Of a stretch of DNA of 64,000 nt, positions 46,182 through 58,818 are shown piece after piece. The DNA comes from Liolophura sinensis. Taxonomy: Eukaryota > Mollusca > Polyplacophora > Chitonida > Chitonidae. The stretch covers positions 13,157,704 through 13,221,703 of the forward strand of contig NC_088304.1 of the NCBI RefSeq assembly GCF_032854445.1, written 5' to 3'. Positions within the stretch are counted from its first letter, which is position 1. Every line of letters starts with the position of its first letter. The notes beneath the pieces are model-generated. The model had not been told where the DNA came from. It did not search any database and saw only the letters and a program-made list of their open reading frames with translations. Position numbers and translations under genes: made by a program.

Positions 46182-46490
46182 TTATGCGTAAAATACGCGC
46201 CTACAGCGAAAAAGAACTTGCGTAACAGTAACTTCTGCAAAACATTCCTCACAAAGACCCGTGTCATGGATACTGAATTTATGCAAATAGCTATTTGTTT
46301 TAATGTGACCAGACAAGAGTCTAAATACGTGTATTTCGTCACAGCGACAGTTGAGAGGGAGATTGTAGCTTACAGAGATTTGAGGGCTGTGAGAATAAAA
46401 GAATCTTCCTGTAACAGAGTTATCCCATTGATTTTGCCATACTGGTATAAATTTCGGTTGGACATAACCAATAGCTTCTTGTACAGACAA
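46182..46490 (-). pseudogene. LINE ORF2 C-terminal remnant
   Basis: The minus-strand ORF (102 codons) reads like the region after RNase H in Jockey/R1-type retrotransposon polymerases. It has WQNQWDNS, then FRLLSGHIKTNSYLHKF, then LCEECFAEVTVTQVLFRC. The order W..W, RLLSGH, Y-L-H, C-x2-C..F-x-C is typical. There is no reverse transcriptase core nearby, so this is a 5'-truncated, dead copy. The identification is from the remembered family pattern. Confidence 0.6.
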
Positions 46491-46567
46491 CGGGATGGTG
46501 TGGGATATATTGGGTAGATCAAGGGGCAGGTTTGTTGGTACAAGACACTGCTGTTATAGGTGATCAA

Positions 46568-48317
46568 ACTGACAAATGCTGCTCACTGTAGACGTGATTA
46601 AAGGAGAAGAAAACATAAACATTATGCCAAAATCAGATGAAAACGTGCGAAAATTTGTTCGCAAATATCGTCTTACAAAAAGCGTATATTTGAAAACATT
46701 TTTATATGTTGGGTATTTTGGAACTACCTCTTGGTATTTATCGTATTTGCATAACAATGTTCTAATAAAGATGTGGTGCATGTTTAATAAATTTATTTGA
46801 ATGTAAATTCGTTGTTTATATCCCAAAAATATACATTCAGTCTTAATTATAATAATATTTACAAATCAATTGAAAATAGAAATATGATCAAAATCCAGGT
46901 TGAACACATTTGCTAGCTAAAAAGACTAAATTATAGTGCAAATATATTTATTAAACACGCGTTACACCCTCAATTATAACAGCATTTACACAAAGATAAT
47001 ATATACCAACAGGTGGTCCCAAATACCCACTTTTCAGAAATTGTTTTCATGTGTCTTTTTCTTTTTAAAGAAAAATCTTTTAAAAAATAGTGAATGCCAC
47101 ATTTACGACCAGGTTTTCGCATCTCTTTCATCTGAACTATGTTTTCTCCACCTTTAACTTTAATAACAGGACGCGACGAGAAATCCTTTGAAATTGCAGT
47201 CTCGAGTCTGCTGTGGTTCTAAACGGACGAGAAAACCTGGTAACGCCATTAATGCGGGTTTATTACTGATGTTAAGTTGCCGATTCCGCAAAGGCGTTTG
47301 TGACTTAAATCAAGACTTAAAATACTATTTAAGAGCTTAATATTGTCATTGTACCCTAGAAATCAAAATTTTGACTTCAAAAGGTGAGGCAAAATTTCAA
47401 ACTTCCACTGACAGAAAATAAGCATTGTGACGAAGTGGCTTTGTGGAATTGCTCTCTCATCTATTTATTTATTTTGTTATTTATTTGATTGTTGGTTACC
47501 GCCATAAGTCTAATCAACACGTTTTCACTTAGGACGGTCAGGTATGATTGGCGGAAAACATGAATATCTAGCAATTAATGGAACACAATTGGAATCCAAC
47601 AAAACTTAGACTTCTTGGTCCACCGATTATTATCGTCAAGGCCTCGTGAACATCGAGGTCGCTCTATATTTAATATTTACGCTGTATAGACGTGGAAAAA
47701 TATGCGGATTTATGGATAAAATGTAACATGTAAGCCTAGTAAAGAGAAAAACACTGCACTACACCAGGTATGTGGGAAACTCTTATAACATAAAGCCGCA
47801 CCAAACAACAAACGAGCTTTATGGCCTGGTTGAGGAAGAACAGTGGATTGTAACTGTTACTGAAGTCAAAAAAAAAATATACGGCGAAAAAATCTCGGTA
47901 ACGTCTCCTTGTGATGTGACGTCGTAGATTTACAATAGGCAGAAAAAAAAGAGAAAAACCGATGGCGCAAATCAGTGTGTGCTGTCATGGGCGGGGTATG
48001 TACAAACTGATTTTCCTCGCAAATCCTCTGAAGCAATTATTCCTTTAAATAAAAGTCAAGAATAATGGATAATATTAATTACTGCATATAAAACCACCAG
48101 TGTTGAATAGTTAGCATCTGATTATTTCATGGGTAAGCTGGTGATGAACTCAGCCCATAATTTTCTAGTAAAGCTGACCATCACGCGCCATATAGTTATT
48201 CTAGCCAGACAGGCGGAATATTCCTGTGAGTGCCCCCGACCCCATTGTTCCAGGGGCTGATCTGTGTGCACTTTTTTGTACTTATTTTTATCGTTGGTTA
48301 CACGGCTTTTTAAGACT
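46568..48317. other. intergenic, no clear feature
   Basis: Very AT-rich. A possible SINE-A tail remnant (ttatttatttgattgttggt) lies at about 47460-47505. No gene is supported. Confidence 0.5.
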
Positions 48318-48535
48318 GATTGGTGCTTAACGCTTTATGGAGAAGTGCGGGTGTATTGGTAGAGGAAACCGGAATGACAGGTGTGAACTATATCCGACCT
48401 GACAAACCCGTCGTGAGATAAAGTGGCAGCAAAAACAGAGAGAGCTGGATTCGAACATGCGACCTCGCTGGCCATGGGGCTGCTTGTTGCAGCTGTTAAC
48501 TATCTCATCCTGATCCAGCTTTTAAGAAGTATTAG
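48318..48535 (-). mobile_element. tRNA-derived SINE-like repeat
   Basis: The left side gactgattggtgcttaacgc resembles a SINE 3' end. The right side has gagctggattcgaacatgcg, whose complement carries a good tRNA box B (gttcgaatcc). The element is therefore antisense. No second copy was found in the window. Confidence 0.5.
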
Positions 48536-48924
48536 TCCACTACTGCAATTATGCGTACCAAAGTCACTAAGTGATGGAACTCCTGTTGTAATGACGGATA
48601 GTTAAATTTATGAGCCAAAACTAGCATTTCAAGGGAGGTCACTCTAAAAGATACAAAAAATGACAATGCCTTTTGAGAGTGGCCTCCCCTGAGAAAAAGC
48701 ACCTACAGTTACTCCTAAACAGATGATCAACATGACAACGAATGACCGAAGTCCTCTTGTAACAAGTGCACGAGTACTATGTTACCTGTCTGCCCACAAA
48801 ATGAACAACATGTCACACAGCTTGGTGCAAACTGGTTTTGAACAGGAAACGTTTCCCACTTATAATGAGACGTACACCAAATACGTAGGCCTACTATATG
48901 CATGAATGAAGTCCTTCCAGACTG

Positions 48925-49280
48925 AACACGATGGCCTAATGGTTACAGCGTTCGCCTCGACGTTGAGAGATCAAATCCAGGCCAGGTCATACCAAATACT
49001 TTAATAATGGTACTTGCTTCTGTTTGGCTTGGATCTCAGCACTGAGAGATTAGAGCAAAGAAACAGGACTGGTTGACCCGGTGTATAATGTGAGTGTGTG
49101 GGGTGTCATGTCTGGTGTCTTCGGCATGATAATTCAGTGTCGGCAGCACTTTGGCAGCATGAACTTTCCCTGCTACAACAAGACACAGTATATGTACACG
49201 CACCTAATGACTCATCATCGTCATACCACGGAAAAAAATGTTAATTACGACGTGAAACTCCAAGCATACGTACCCGGTAA
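48925..49280 (+). mobile_element. SINE-C copy
   Basis: Head gatggcctaatggttacagc then gttcgcctcgacgttgagag, box B-like gatcaaatccag and ggtcataccaaatacttta. The body has gtctggtgtcttcggcatga and gcagcactttggcagcatga. The end resembles acgtgaaactccaagcatac. It matches 60680-60990. Confidence 0.8.
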
Positions 49281-50031
49281 ATCTAGCATATCCATTACAT
49301 GTCAGAATAATTTGATCTAACAAATGACAACGCATATGTATACAACGTCAGTTAGCCTAAATCCTGTTTAGGTCTCATTAATACCGTCATCATTTTACAT
49401 GAATCTGAAGACTGTGGACATTTGTTTCGACAGATGGAAAACAAACACCTGGGGCATCTAGTGCACATGTAGGCCTACACAGTGGGTGCTGGTATAGCAC
49501 GGGGAAAGGCCTGGGCTGAAGTTCCGCTACTATCCTGTGGCTCTCCTGATAGAAAAAGAAAACAAAACCTGCGGAGTCAAGTGCCACGGAAATATCCAAC
49601 ATTCTCTGAAATATACAATCTAAACACACTTTTCCAGTCCATCAGAACTGACACAGACACATGACTGCCACAGAACGCCGGATGTGATTAAAAGCCCTGT
49701 CCCGTGACGTTCTCGGGATGACATTATAAAATGTTTACTGAACGTGTAAAACCAAAGTGATCCTGGTACAATGTTACATCTCTATTCTAGCATCAGGTAT
49801 CATTCGAGATCACGCGCCTTTCTACGTGATCCTACGGTACCGAGAGAAGATGGGCGCCATCAGCGCAGTGATTTCCCCCAAAATTTGGGAATATTTTCAG
49901 ATTCCTTGAGTCCAAATTTCTACCAATGGTATAAAAATCAAGCACCTGCCTGTAACTGAATCAATCAAAAACGTCCAAAATAAAAATGAACACGTAATAG
50001 CTAATGAATATTAAGTTATTAAGTTATTCAA
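49281..50031. other. intergenic, no feature seen
   Basis: No supported gene. ORFs on both strands lack domains. Confidence 0.5.
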
Positions 50032-50032
50032 C

Positions 50033-50250
50033 ATGGCAGCACCCACGAAAGAAAAAGTCATTGCGTATGTCAAGGCAAGCGGTTGCGTTTCTGTGGAGTT
50101 GAAGGCAAAGCAGGCCACCGCTCTTCGTGCGGCATATAGGTAAAAAGATGTCATTGCAGTTTAATCGGCTAGGTCTGGTAAAAGTCCTATGTCTGAGGTC
50201 ATCCAGCATTGAGAACACAGTGAGGAACCTACGATAACTGTGCCCTCTGA
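50033..50250 (+). pseudogene. decayed N-terminal fragment of a RecQ-like helicase
   Basis: From ATG at 50033 it reads MAAPTKEKVIAYVKASGC, then VELKAKQATALRAAY, which resembles a helicase Q motif (L-K-x-x-Q-x-x-A-L). It is followed, out of frame, by ggtaaaaagatgtcattgca and ggtctggtaaaagtc, like GKDVIA and a Walker A GLGKS. At least two frameshifts separate these parts, so it is not functional as read. Multi-copy RecQ-like genes are known in marine invertebrates. The assignment is by motif order only. Confidence 0.45.
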
Positions 50251-50670
50251 ATTCTGTTATGAAAATCAAGTGGTATATGTGTAAATATATTTGAATTGCT
50301 ATGGTTCAACTAGAGCACGGACAGAGATGATGATAATAGCCACGAACGCCTGTAAATTGCACACTGCTCAACATGTCGGTGAGCTCGCCATCACGTGCAG
50401 TTATTTACAGAAGGCGAAAGTAGTCATCACAGAAGTGACGTAATGCACGAGCCTCGCTTTCGTCGTGGCCGTTGTAAAAAGCAAGTCGCCCAAGTATATT
50501 AGAGATGTAATCACAGCGGAGGCAGTAGGTACATTTCTATTTTAGAATGCAGGTATATTTGACAGTTTTAATTATACGCACGCACAAACACGAACTTCCG
50601 TTATGCCGTCAAAAGATTTGAACTAAATTGAACTGAATCAATATAAAAAAACACGCCTTCCATCTATACA

Positions 50671-50801
50671 GCCGTGCTGAGTGGTCAGGACGTGTTCTTC
50701 AGTACTCAACACGATCCAACATTTCCGATTCAACAACGTTGGATGGTGTTGAGTGTTGTTGAACGAAGTTGAAGAACACGTCCAGACCACTCAACACGGC
50801 T
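50671..50801. mobile_element. 131-bp fold-back element
   Basis: The arms agccgtgctgagtggtcagg then acgtgttcttca and tgaagaacacgtccagacca then ctcaacacggct match at 30 of 32 positions. An inner pair, actcaacacgatccaacatt and aacgttggatggtgttgagt, extends the pairing almost to the centre. It is a MITE or a long hairpin. Confidence 0.75.
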
Positions 50802-51019
50802 AAACTTGTTCACTGAACTTGAAGCTGACTCTTGTTGAATCAGCAAAAGTTGAGTGATGTTGGATAGTCTGGACGGGGCTTTAGTGTTGATAGATTCGAA
50901 TAGTCGGTCGTGGAGAGAGAATTGGTTTCGTACAACTAAAGTGTATAACTTATGTCCAACATAACTAACTGTAATAACGACACAACTACGCATAACTATC
51001 ATATAACTACTATGGTAGT

Positions 51020-51278
51020 TACACACAAAAAATTAATCTGTTAATATTAGCAGAAAGTCTGTTGTCTGAGTGATGCTAGAATCTATTCTGTTATTATAAC
51101 ACAGTATTGTGTCACATTCAACATAATATCCTGTTAGTCTGTATGAATGGTTGTGTTGAATTAACAGAATATATGTGTTATATTTAACAGAATAATCTGT
51201 TGCAATAACAGAATACATTCTAGCATCGCCTAGATAACAAACTGTCTGTTAAATTTAACAGATAATTTTTTGAGTGTA
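51020..51278. mobile_element. MITE-1 copy 3
   Basis: Ends TA-CACACAAAAAATTAATCTG and the mirror gataattttttgagtg-TA. It carries the same inner blocks as copies 1 and 2 (gttgtctgagtgatgctaga, acattctagcatcgcctaga). Confidence 0.82.
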
Positions 51279-51501
51279 GGCCTATATATACCATGTTAGT
51301 TATAGCTGTCATGCCGACGAAACTTTAATAACGAGTATGTACTCTCGGAGCTCGGGAGCTCCGCATTGTCTTTCAGTCATTATACTACACTATTACAAAA
51401 ATACAAAGCTGATCTTTTAAAACTTGCTCTGTTATGTTTTATCGGTGCCTAGGCCTATATACATTTGGTGTAGTGTTCTGTTTTCTTTTCTTATACCACT
51501 T

Positions 51502-51662
51502 CAGTGACCTAATGGTTAGAGCGTCCTCTTTGAGGTCGGAAGACCTGGGTCAAAACCTGGTTGGGTCATACGACAGGCTATAGAAATTGTATTATTGCTG
51601 CCTCACCTAATTGGTGCTAAGCACGAACAGATTTAGAGCGAGGAAACAGGGCCGATTGATGA
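51502..51662 (+). mobile_element. SINE-C head and body fragment
   Basis: Head cagtgacctaatggttagag then cgtcctctttgaggtcggaa, box B-like gtcaaaacctggttgggtca. It stops at gaaacagggccgattgat, where an antisense SINE-B begins. Confidence 0.75.
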
Positions 51663-51664
51663 AT

Positions 51665-51957
51665 GAGTGCTTAGGGTTTAGCGTCGTACTTAACGATTTT
51701 TCAGTCATATGAAGACGAAGGAGTTTTTAGAGTGCAAGTAATGTGCCCCCTTGTTGCAGGATGGATTCCACCGCTCTGTTTTCTAGTGCTCCTTCACTGA
51801 GATGAAAAAAAAATGCTGCCCCACACGAACCAGTATACTGATACGGGTCAATCAGTTGTTGTACTATCCCCAAATTGCTGAACGCCAAGAGAGGGAGCTA
51901 CAACTTCCTCTTTCAAGGTCTTAGGTGTGACCCGATCCAAGGTTGACCCTGGATCAC
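51665..51957 (-). mobile_element. SINE-B, head truncated
   Basis: The minus-strand 3' end (gtacgacgctaaaccctaag) lies at the left. The body contains aagaggaagttgtagctccc and gacccgtatcagtatactgg. The right side stops at gggtcaaccttgg before the tRNA head. Confidence 0.85.
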
Positions 51958-52074
51958 ATGAGGAAAAGTGTTCATTGTTTTGTGCATATATGTAGGGATT
52001 AAAATCTGTTTTAAGCTAAAACGCTTGGCATAATGCCAAACTCAATGACCCTAGGATAGTATAGCTATTCAACA

Positions 52075-52205
52075 ACGGACTGAAGACGTTTAAGGCCGTC
52101 ATGGCGACGGTCATTTTTATTGGTGGAATAAACCACCGACCTTTGGTAAGTACCAGTCCATCATGTTGGTGAGGGACAAGTGCTCTTCAACGAACGTTAT
52201 AGGCT
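52075..52205 (-). mobile_element. SINE-D-like fragment, antisense
   Basis: Contains ggtcatttttattggtggaa and taaaccaccgacctttggta, the inverse of the 9763 repeat body. Confidence 0.6.
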
Positions 52206-53024
52206 GTGTAAACAGCCACACGTGCGCTTGTTGTGACCAATAATATCATATCCAAGGCTGGATTTGCGTGTCCTAGCAATTGAAAGACAAGCATGCAACA
52301 TGAGTGGTTTGGACCATTATATTCAATACTCAGTAGTTTCCGAGCTGTCAATCAAGAGCACGCAATAAGCAGTATTGTTGCGAATAGGTCAACAGGATGT
52401 CCCACATATTGATTACAAATGCTAAATCTTTCTGTGACGTCATTACGCCACAAATGCTTTTCACCGGGAATGGAGTGAACAGTAAAACGTTATCACGAGA
52501 AGGGGTTGGTGGGGCATTGGATGTATTGGATCCTTCCATGAGGTATACCTTCCAGTTATAGGCATTAATAAAAAGGCTACAGGCTTTTGACGTATACTGA
52601 CCACCTTTGGCTGTTGGGTTTTGCTGCAAACCTTATGACTTAATTTATATATGGAATCAGCACCTGTTGTGCTCTTTTTCACAGTTCTATATATGCACTG
52701 GCAACCTCTCCATTTCTGCCTTGGGGGTTCGTGTATAATATAACAGGACCACTCAGCATACATGTATACTAGACTTTATGACAAGTTAATACATTTAACT
52801 GATTGATAAATGCAACATTATCATGCATGTTAACCATTAATGAGTGTTAACCATTAATGCATGTTCTCCATTAAAGCTTTGTTGGTTAATTGCTTTAAAT
52901 TTATTCACTTCCATCAGATATCACTTCCATCAAAATATCCATGCTCAGTGATTTCTGTACATGTATATGTACATTGTTCCATCCGCTGGTCCGCTATACA
53001 GTGAGTTCATTTTACAATGTGGTG
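52206..53024. other. intergenic, no feature seen
   Basis: No supported gene before the satellite; a few short direct repeats (taaccattaatg) at about 52830. Confidence 0.5.
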
Positions 53025-56000
53025 CCCAGGAGAGCACAAGGGAGACAGCACACATATAAAAAGAAGTACTGGAAAAAAATTCCAAGCCATCAAAAACTTG
53101 GTATCTTCCATCATACAAGATTATTCCATGAGAGTGAGAGTACAAGGGAGACAGCACACATACAAAAAGAAGTACTGGGAAAAAAGTTCCAAGCCATCAA
53201 AGACTGTATCTTCCATCATACAAGATCATTCCATGAGAGTGAGAGCACAAGGGAGACAGCACACATATAAAAAGAAGTACTGGAAAAAAATTCCAAGCCA
53301 TCAAAAACTTTGTATCTTCCATCATACAAGGTTATTCCATGAGAGTGAGGACACAAGGAAGACGGCACACATATAAAAAGAAGTACTGGAAAAAAGTTCC
53401 AAGCCATCAAAAACTTGGTATCTTCCATCATACAAGATCATTCCATGAGAGTGAGAGCACAAGGAAGACAGCACACATATAAAAAGAAGTACTGGAAAAA
53501 AGTTTCAAGCCATCAAAAACTTTGTATCTTCCATCATACAAGATCATTCCATGAGAGTGAGAGTACAAGGGAGACAGCACACATACAAAAAGAAGTACTG
53601 GGAAAAAAGTTCCAAGCCATCAAAAACTGTATCTTCCATCATACAAGATCATTCCATGAGAGTGAGAGCACAAGGGAGACAGCACACATATAAAAAGAAG
53701 TACTAGAAAAAAATTCCACGCCATCAAAAACTTTGTTTCTCCCATCATACAAGATTACTGCATGAAAGTGAGAGCACAAGGGAGACAGCACACATATAAA
53801 AAGAAGTACTGGAAAAAAGTTCCAAGCCATCAAAAACTTTGTATCTTCCATCATACAAGGTTATTCCATGAGAGTGAGAGTACAAGGAAGACAGCACACA
53901 TATAAAAAGAAGTACTGGAAAAAAGTTCCAAGCCATCAAAAACTTGGTATCTTCCATCATACAAGATCATTCCATGAGAGTGAGAATACAAGGGAGACAG
54001 TACACATACAAAAAGAAGTACTGGGAAAAAAGTTCCAAGCCATCAAAAACTGTATCTTCCATCATACAAGATCATTCCATGAGAGTGAGAGCACAAGGGA
54101 GACAGCACACATATAAAAAGAAGTACTGGGAAAAAAGTTCCAAGCCATCAAAAACTGTATCTTCCATCATACAAGATCATTCCATGAGAGTGAGAGCACA
54201 AGGAAGACAGCACACATATAAAAAGAAGTACTAGAAAAAAATTCCACGCCATCAAAAACTTTGTTTCTCCCATCATACAAGATTACTGCATGAAAGTGAG
54301 AGTACAAGGGAGACAGCACACATATAAAAAGAAGTACTGGAAAAAAATTCCAAGCCATCAAAAACTTTGTATCTTCCATCATACAAGGTTATTCCATGAG
54401 AGTGAGAGCACAAGGAAGACAGCACACATATAAAAAGAAGTACTGGAAAAAAGTTCCAAGCCATCAAAAACTTTGTATCTTCCATCATACAAGATCATTC
54501 CATGAGAGTGAGAGCACAAGGAAGACAGCACACATATAAAAAGAAGTACTGGAAAAAAGTTTCAAGCCATCAAAAACTTGGTATCTTCCATCATACAAGA
54601 TCATTCCATGAGAGTGAGAGTACAAGGGAGACAGCACACATACAAAAAGAAGTACTGGGAAAAAAGTTCCAAGCCATCAAAAACTGTATCTTCCATCATA
54701 CACGATCATTCCATGAGAGTGGGAGCACAAGGGAGACAGCACACATATAAAAAGAAGTACTGGGAAAAAAGTTCCAAGCCATCAAAAACTGTATCTTCCA
54801 TCATACAAGATCATTCCATGAGAGTGAGAGCACAAGGAAGACAGCACACATATAAAAAGAAGTACTAGAAAAAAATTCCACGCCATCAAAAACTTTGTTT
54901 CTCCCATCATACAAGATTACTGCATGAAAGTGAGAGCACAAGGGAGACAGCACACATATAAAAAGAAGTACTGGAAAAAAGTTCCAAGCCATCAAAAACT
55001 TTGTATCTTCCATCATACAAGATCATTCCATGAGAGTGAGAGCACAAGGAAGACAGCACACATATAAAAAGAAGTACTGGAAAAAAGTTCCAAGCCATCA
55101 AAAACTTTGTATCTTCCATCATACAAGATCATTCCATGAGAGTGAGAGTACAAGGGAGACAGCACACATACAAAAAGAAGTACTGGGAAAAAAGTTCCAA
55201 GCCATCAAAAACTGTACCTTCCATCATACAAGATCATTCCATGAGAGTGAGAGCACAAGGGAGACAGCACACATATAAAAAGAAGTACTAGAAAAAAATT
55301 CCAAGCCATCAAAAACTTTGTTTCTCCCATCATACAAGATTACTGCATGAAAGTGAGAGCACAAGGGAGACAGCACACATATAAAAAGAAGTACTGGAAA
55401 AAAATTCCAAGCCATCAAAAACTTTGTATCTTCCATCATACAAGGTTATTCCATGAGAGTGAGAGCACAAGGAAGACGGCACACATATAAAAAGAAGTAC
55501 TGGAAAAAAGTTCCAAGCCATCAAAAACTTTGTATCTTCCATCATACAAGATCATTCCATGAGAGTGAGAGCACAAGGAAGACAGCACACATATAAAAAG
55601 AAATACTGGAAAAAAGTTCCAAGCCATCAAAAACTTTGTATCTTCCATCATACAAGATCATTCCATGAGAGTGAGAGCACAAGGAAGACGGCACACATAT
55701 AAAAAGAAGTACTGGAAAAAAATTCCAAGCCATCAAAAACTTAGTATCTCCATCATACAAGATCATTCCATGAGAGTGAGAGTACAAGGGAGACAGCACA
55801 CATATAAAAAGAAGTACTGGAAAAAAATCTAAGCCATCAAAAACTTTGTATCTTCCATCATACAAGATCATTCCATGAGAGTGAGAGCACAAGGAAGACA
55901 GCACACATATAAAAAGAAGTACTGGAAAAAAGTTCCAAGCCATCAAAACATTGGTATCTTCCATCATACAAGATCATTCATGAGAGTGAGAGTACAAGGG

Positions 56001-56718
56001 AGACAGCACACATATAAAAAGAAGTACTGGAAAAAAGTTCCAAGCCATCAAAAACTTTGTATCTTCCATCATACAAGATTATTCCATGAGAGTGAGAGCA
56101 CAAGGGAGACAGCACACATACAAAAAGAAGTACTGGGAAAAAAGTTCCAAGCCATCAAAACTGTATCTTCCCTCATACAAGATCATTCCATGAGAGTGAG
56201 AGCACAAGGGACAGCACACATATAAAAGAAGTACTGGGGGGGGGGGGAATTCCAAGTCATCAAAAACTTTGTATCTTCCATCATACAAGGTTATTCCATG
56301 AGAGTGAGAGCACAAGGAAGACAGCACACATACAAAAAGAAGTACTGGAAAAATTCCAAGCCATCAAAAACTTTGTATCTTCCATCATACAAGATTATTC
56401 CATGAGAGTGAGAGTACAAGGAAGACAGCACACATATAAAAAGAAGTACTGGAAAAAAGTTCCAAGCCATCAAAAACTTGGTATCTTCCATCATACAAGA
56501 TCATTCCATGAGAGTGAGAGCACAAGGGAGACAGCACACATATAAAAGAAGTACTGGAAAAATTCCAAGCCATCAAAAACTGTATCTTCCATCATACAAG
56601 TTCATTCCATGAGAGTGAGAGCACAAGGAAGACAGCACACATATAAAAAGAAATACTGGAAAAAAGTTCCAAGCCACCAAAAACATTTTATCTGCCATCA
56701 TACAAGATTATTCCATTG
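53025..56718. repeat. 3.7-kb satellite, about 35 copies of a 106-bp unit
   Basis: Each unit has acagcacacatataaaaaga, agtactggaaaaaagttcca, agccatcaaaaactttgtat and cttccatcatacaagatcat. Units differ by single bases or by 1-2 bp. A variant unit with actagaaaaaaattcc, tttgtttctcccatc and actgcatgaaag recurs at about 53701, 54229, 54863 and 55287, which is 5, 6 and 4 units apart. The period is 1 mod 3, so any frame rotates from unit to unit and the many 70-100-codon ORFs on both strands are not genes. Indels and a poly-G run (56236-56247) appear toward the right end. Confidence 0.95.
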
Positions 56719-57047
56719 CCCATATTGCATCAGCAGGTTATTTTTTTAAATCAATTTAAAAAACGCATATGTGTAACTTATAATTTCCAAAATTATTCTA
56801 AGACATCTCCGTGTTTTGATGTCTGTATACTTCTCACAAACGATCAATCTCAGTGGGTTTGTCACACAGAATAAACAAATTTGCAACGTTCACAAACTGC
56901 ATGCATGTTGTGTAGGATAGCGCCACATATGCAGCTTTGTATAGCGTCGTATTGTCTTTTTGATTATATATATGTATATATAAAGGGCGTTCTTGCCATA
57001 CGCATCTTGTATATGGCCCAACCGTATATATTTGGCGTAAATACATA
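56719..57047. other. intergenic, no feature seen
   Basis: AT-rich flank of the satellite. Confidence 0.5.
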
Positions 57048-57103
57048 TTTTTATTTATTTATTTATTTATTTGATTGGTGTTTTACGCGGTACTCAAGAA
57101 TAT
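57048..57103 (-). mobile_element. SINE-A 3' end fragment
   Basis: An (ATTT)n run then gattggtgttttacgcggta and ctcaagaata; only the last 56 bp are present. Confidence 0.8.
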
Positions 57104-58533
57104 GCATATTTTTAAACGGACCCACCATGGCAATATGATATGTTTTGCGACAGAGGCCCGCCGCTATTCCTTTTAGTTACATGTAAGTGTTTTGTGAAAC
57201 ATGCCCGCTGTTATAGCCTATGCATGTTTATATACAGAGCAGTGAAGCCCCGCAATCCATAGACACACGTCGTTACACGTACATATTTTGTGTAGGTCTA
57301 TATTTGTAACGGGAGGTGATTTTACTCTAAACTCATTAACTTAATGGAACCGGTTCCGGGTGCTCAAAATATACAGCATATACAACGTTTGTTTAAAAAA
57401 AAATGTATTAATTGTTTTAATTAAACACTCGCCTATATATAATTCTACATGTATTAATGATAAAATCACTATAGCAACTATCTTTCCATTTCATTTGTTT
57501 TGATAAGGTATCATGCAAAACAAATTCTACTGTTAACTACACACATCGTTTATGGACTGATGGTATTGACATACATGTAGCCTGGCTCAGCTATTTCTTG
57601 ATTATCACAAATTGGTTTTGAAACGGACACATTTTGATGCAATCACTACATGTATACATGAAATCGGTCCCATCGACCTAATTACTGCGCAAGCGCACAG
57701 TTCCGCTGTGATTTATTTAGGGTACCGTTCACACAATTGCACCTTCGGACAACTGACCTAATTCGTTAAGCGAATTAATATCACAAGCAAGCCAAGCTCA
57801 TTAATTTCTATTCACGAAAATCAGGTCACGGGACTACTTTCTGGTCAGCAGTAATTTGTCGTGATTTATTTTCCATCCATATTAACGACAGCATAATGTA
57901 CCGTTGCAGCAATAAATGGCTGCTGACTGTACATTTTCCCCCTATAAAGCAGCTTCCATTAAGTGTTATCTACGTGTGTAGATTTAATGACCACATCGAA
58001 TATCGATTTCCCGGGGGTTGGCACGATTACAGAAGCCGTCCATAGGTTGTGCCCAACTATAAATAGCTTTAACCTCTCAGAGTATAGGTTCTTGAATGGT
58101 TTTGGCATAGTTTTCCGTCCTCTACATCGAGCTATAATGACTTGCCTTTGCACTCCTCTTGAACATATGGTTTGGCACCAGCTGAGAACATGGCTATAGG
58201 CAGCCAATCAGCGACCGGTCGAAATGAGGTCACCTCGATGTTGACCTAATTTTTGCTTTGACAGCCGCTCTCTATGGCTGCCCGTCAAAATAAAGACACG
58301 GACCTGTAACGCGGTCAAAGGGTCATTTACAAATTGCGTGTAAATACAAGCGTGAGCAGCTATGAAAGGCGGGTACATGCACCCAGCTAGGGTACTTTTT
58401 CTTGATTCCATGTCACAAGGAAAACCATTGAGGTATATATGGACACATGGGATAACGAAGTTCAAAGTTAATTTCTACTCACAAGTTTTACAGGCTATGA
58501 GCAATTTAACTACTGACCACATGCGCAGCTAAC
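57104..58533. other. intergenic, no feature seen
   Basis: No supported gene; overlapping ORFs at 57959-58207 on both strands have no domain. Confidence 0.5.
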
Positions 58534-58680
58534 ATAATACGATTTCGGGGACGAAATATATAAACAGACCGGGAAATAACTATACTGTTGGGGCTGTAAT
58601 GGATTAAAATGAATGATACGGCTTTGGTGACAAAATATATAAACATACCGCGGAATAACTATACGGATTAAAATTAATGT
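58534..58680. repeat. two tandem copies of a 70-78-bp unit
   Basis: Both share gacgaaatatataaaca/gacaaaatatataaaca, ggaataactata and ggattaaaatgaatg. The second copy lacks a short middle part. Confidence 0.75.
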
Positions 58681-58818
58681 TTTGGTTATTTTCTCAACTA
58701 TAGGTTAAAGGTTAGATTTGGATTTTCATTTCTTTGTTTTTCTTTATTTGCTTTTTTAAAAATACTAGACACGTGGCTTTCTTCTCCTCAATGCAAAATG
58801 GAAGCACCTTTAAGACGT

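Noticed and set aside
53017-56576. More than twenty ORFs of 60-140 codons on both strands
   Set aside because: All lie in the 106-bp satellite. The unit is 1 mod 3, so the ORFs are the same few frames repeated and have no domain.
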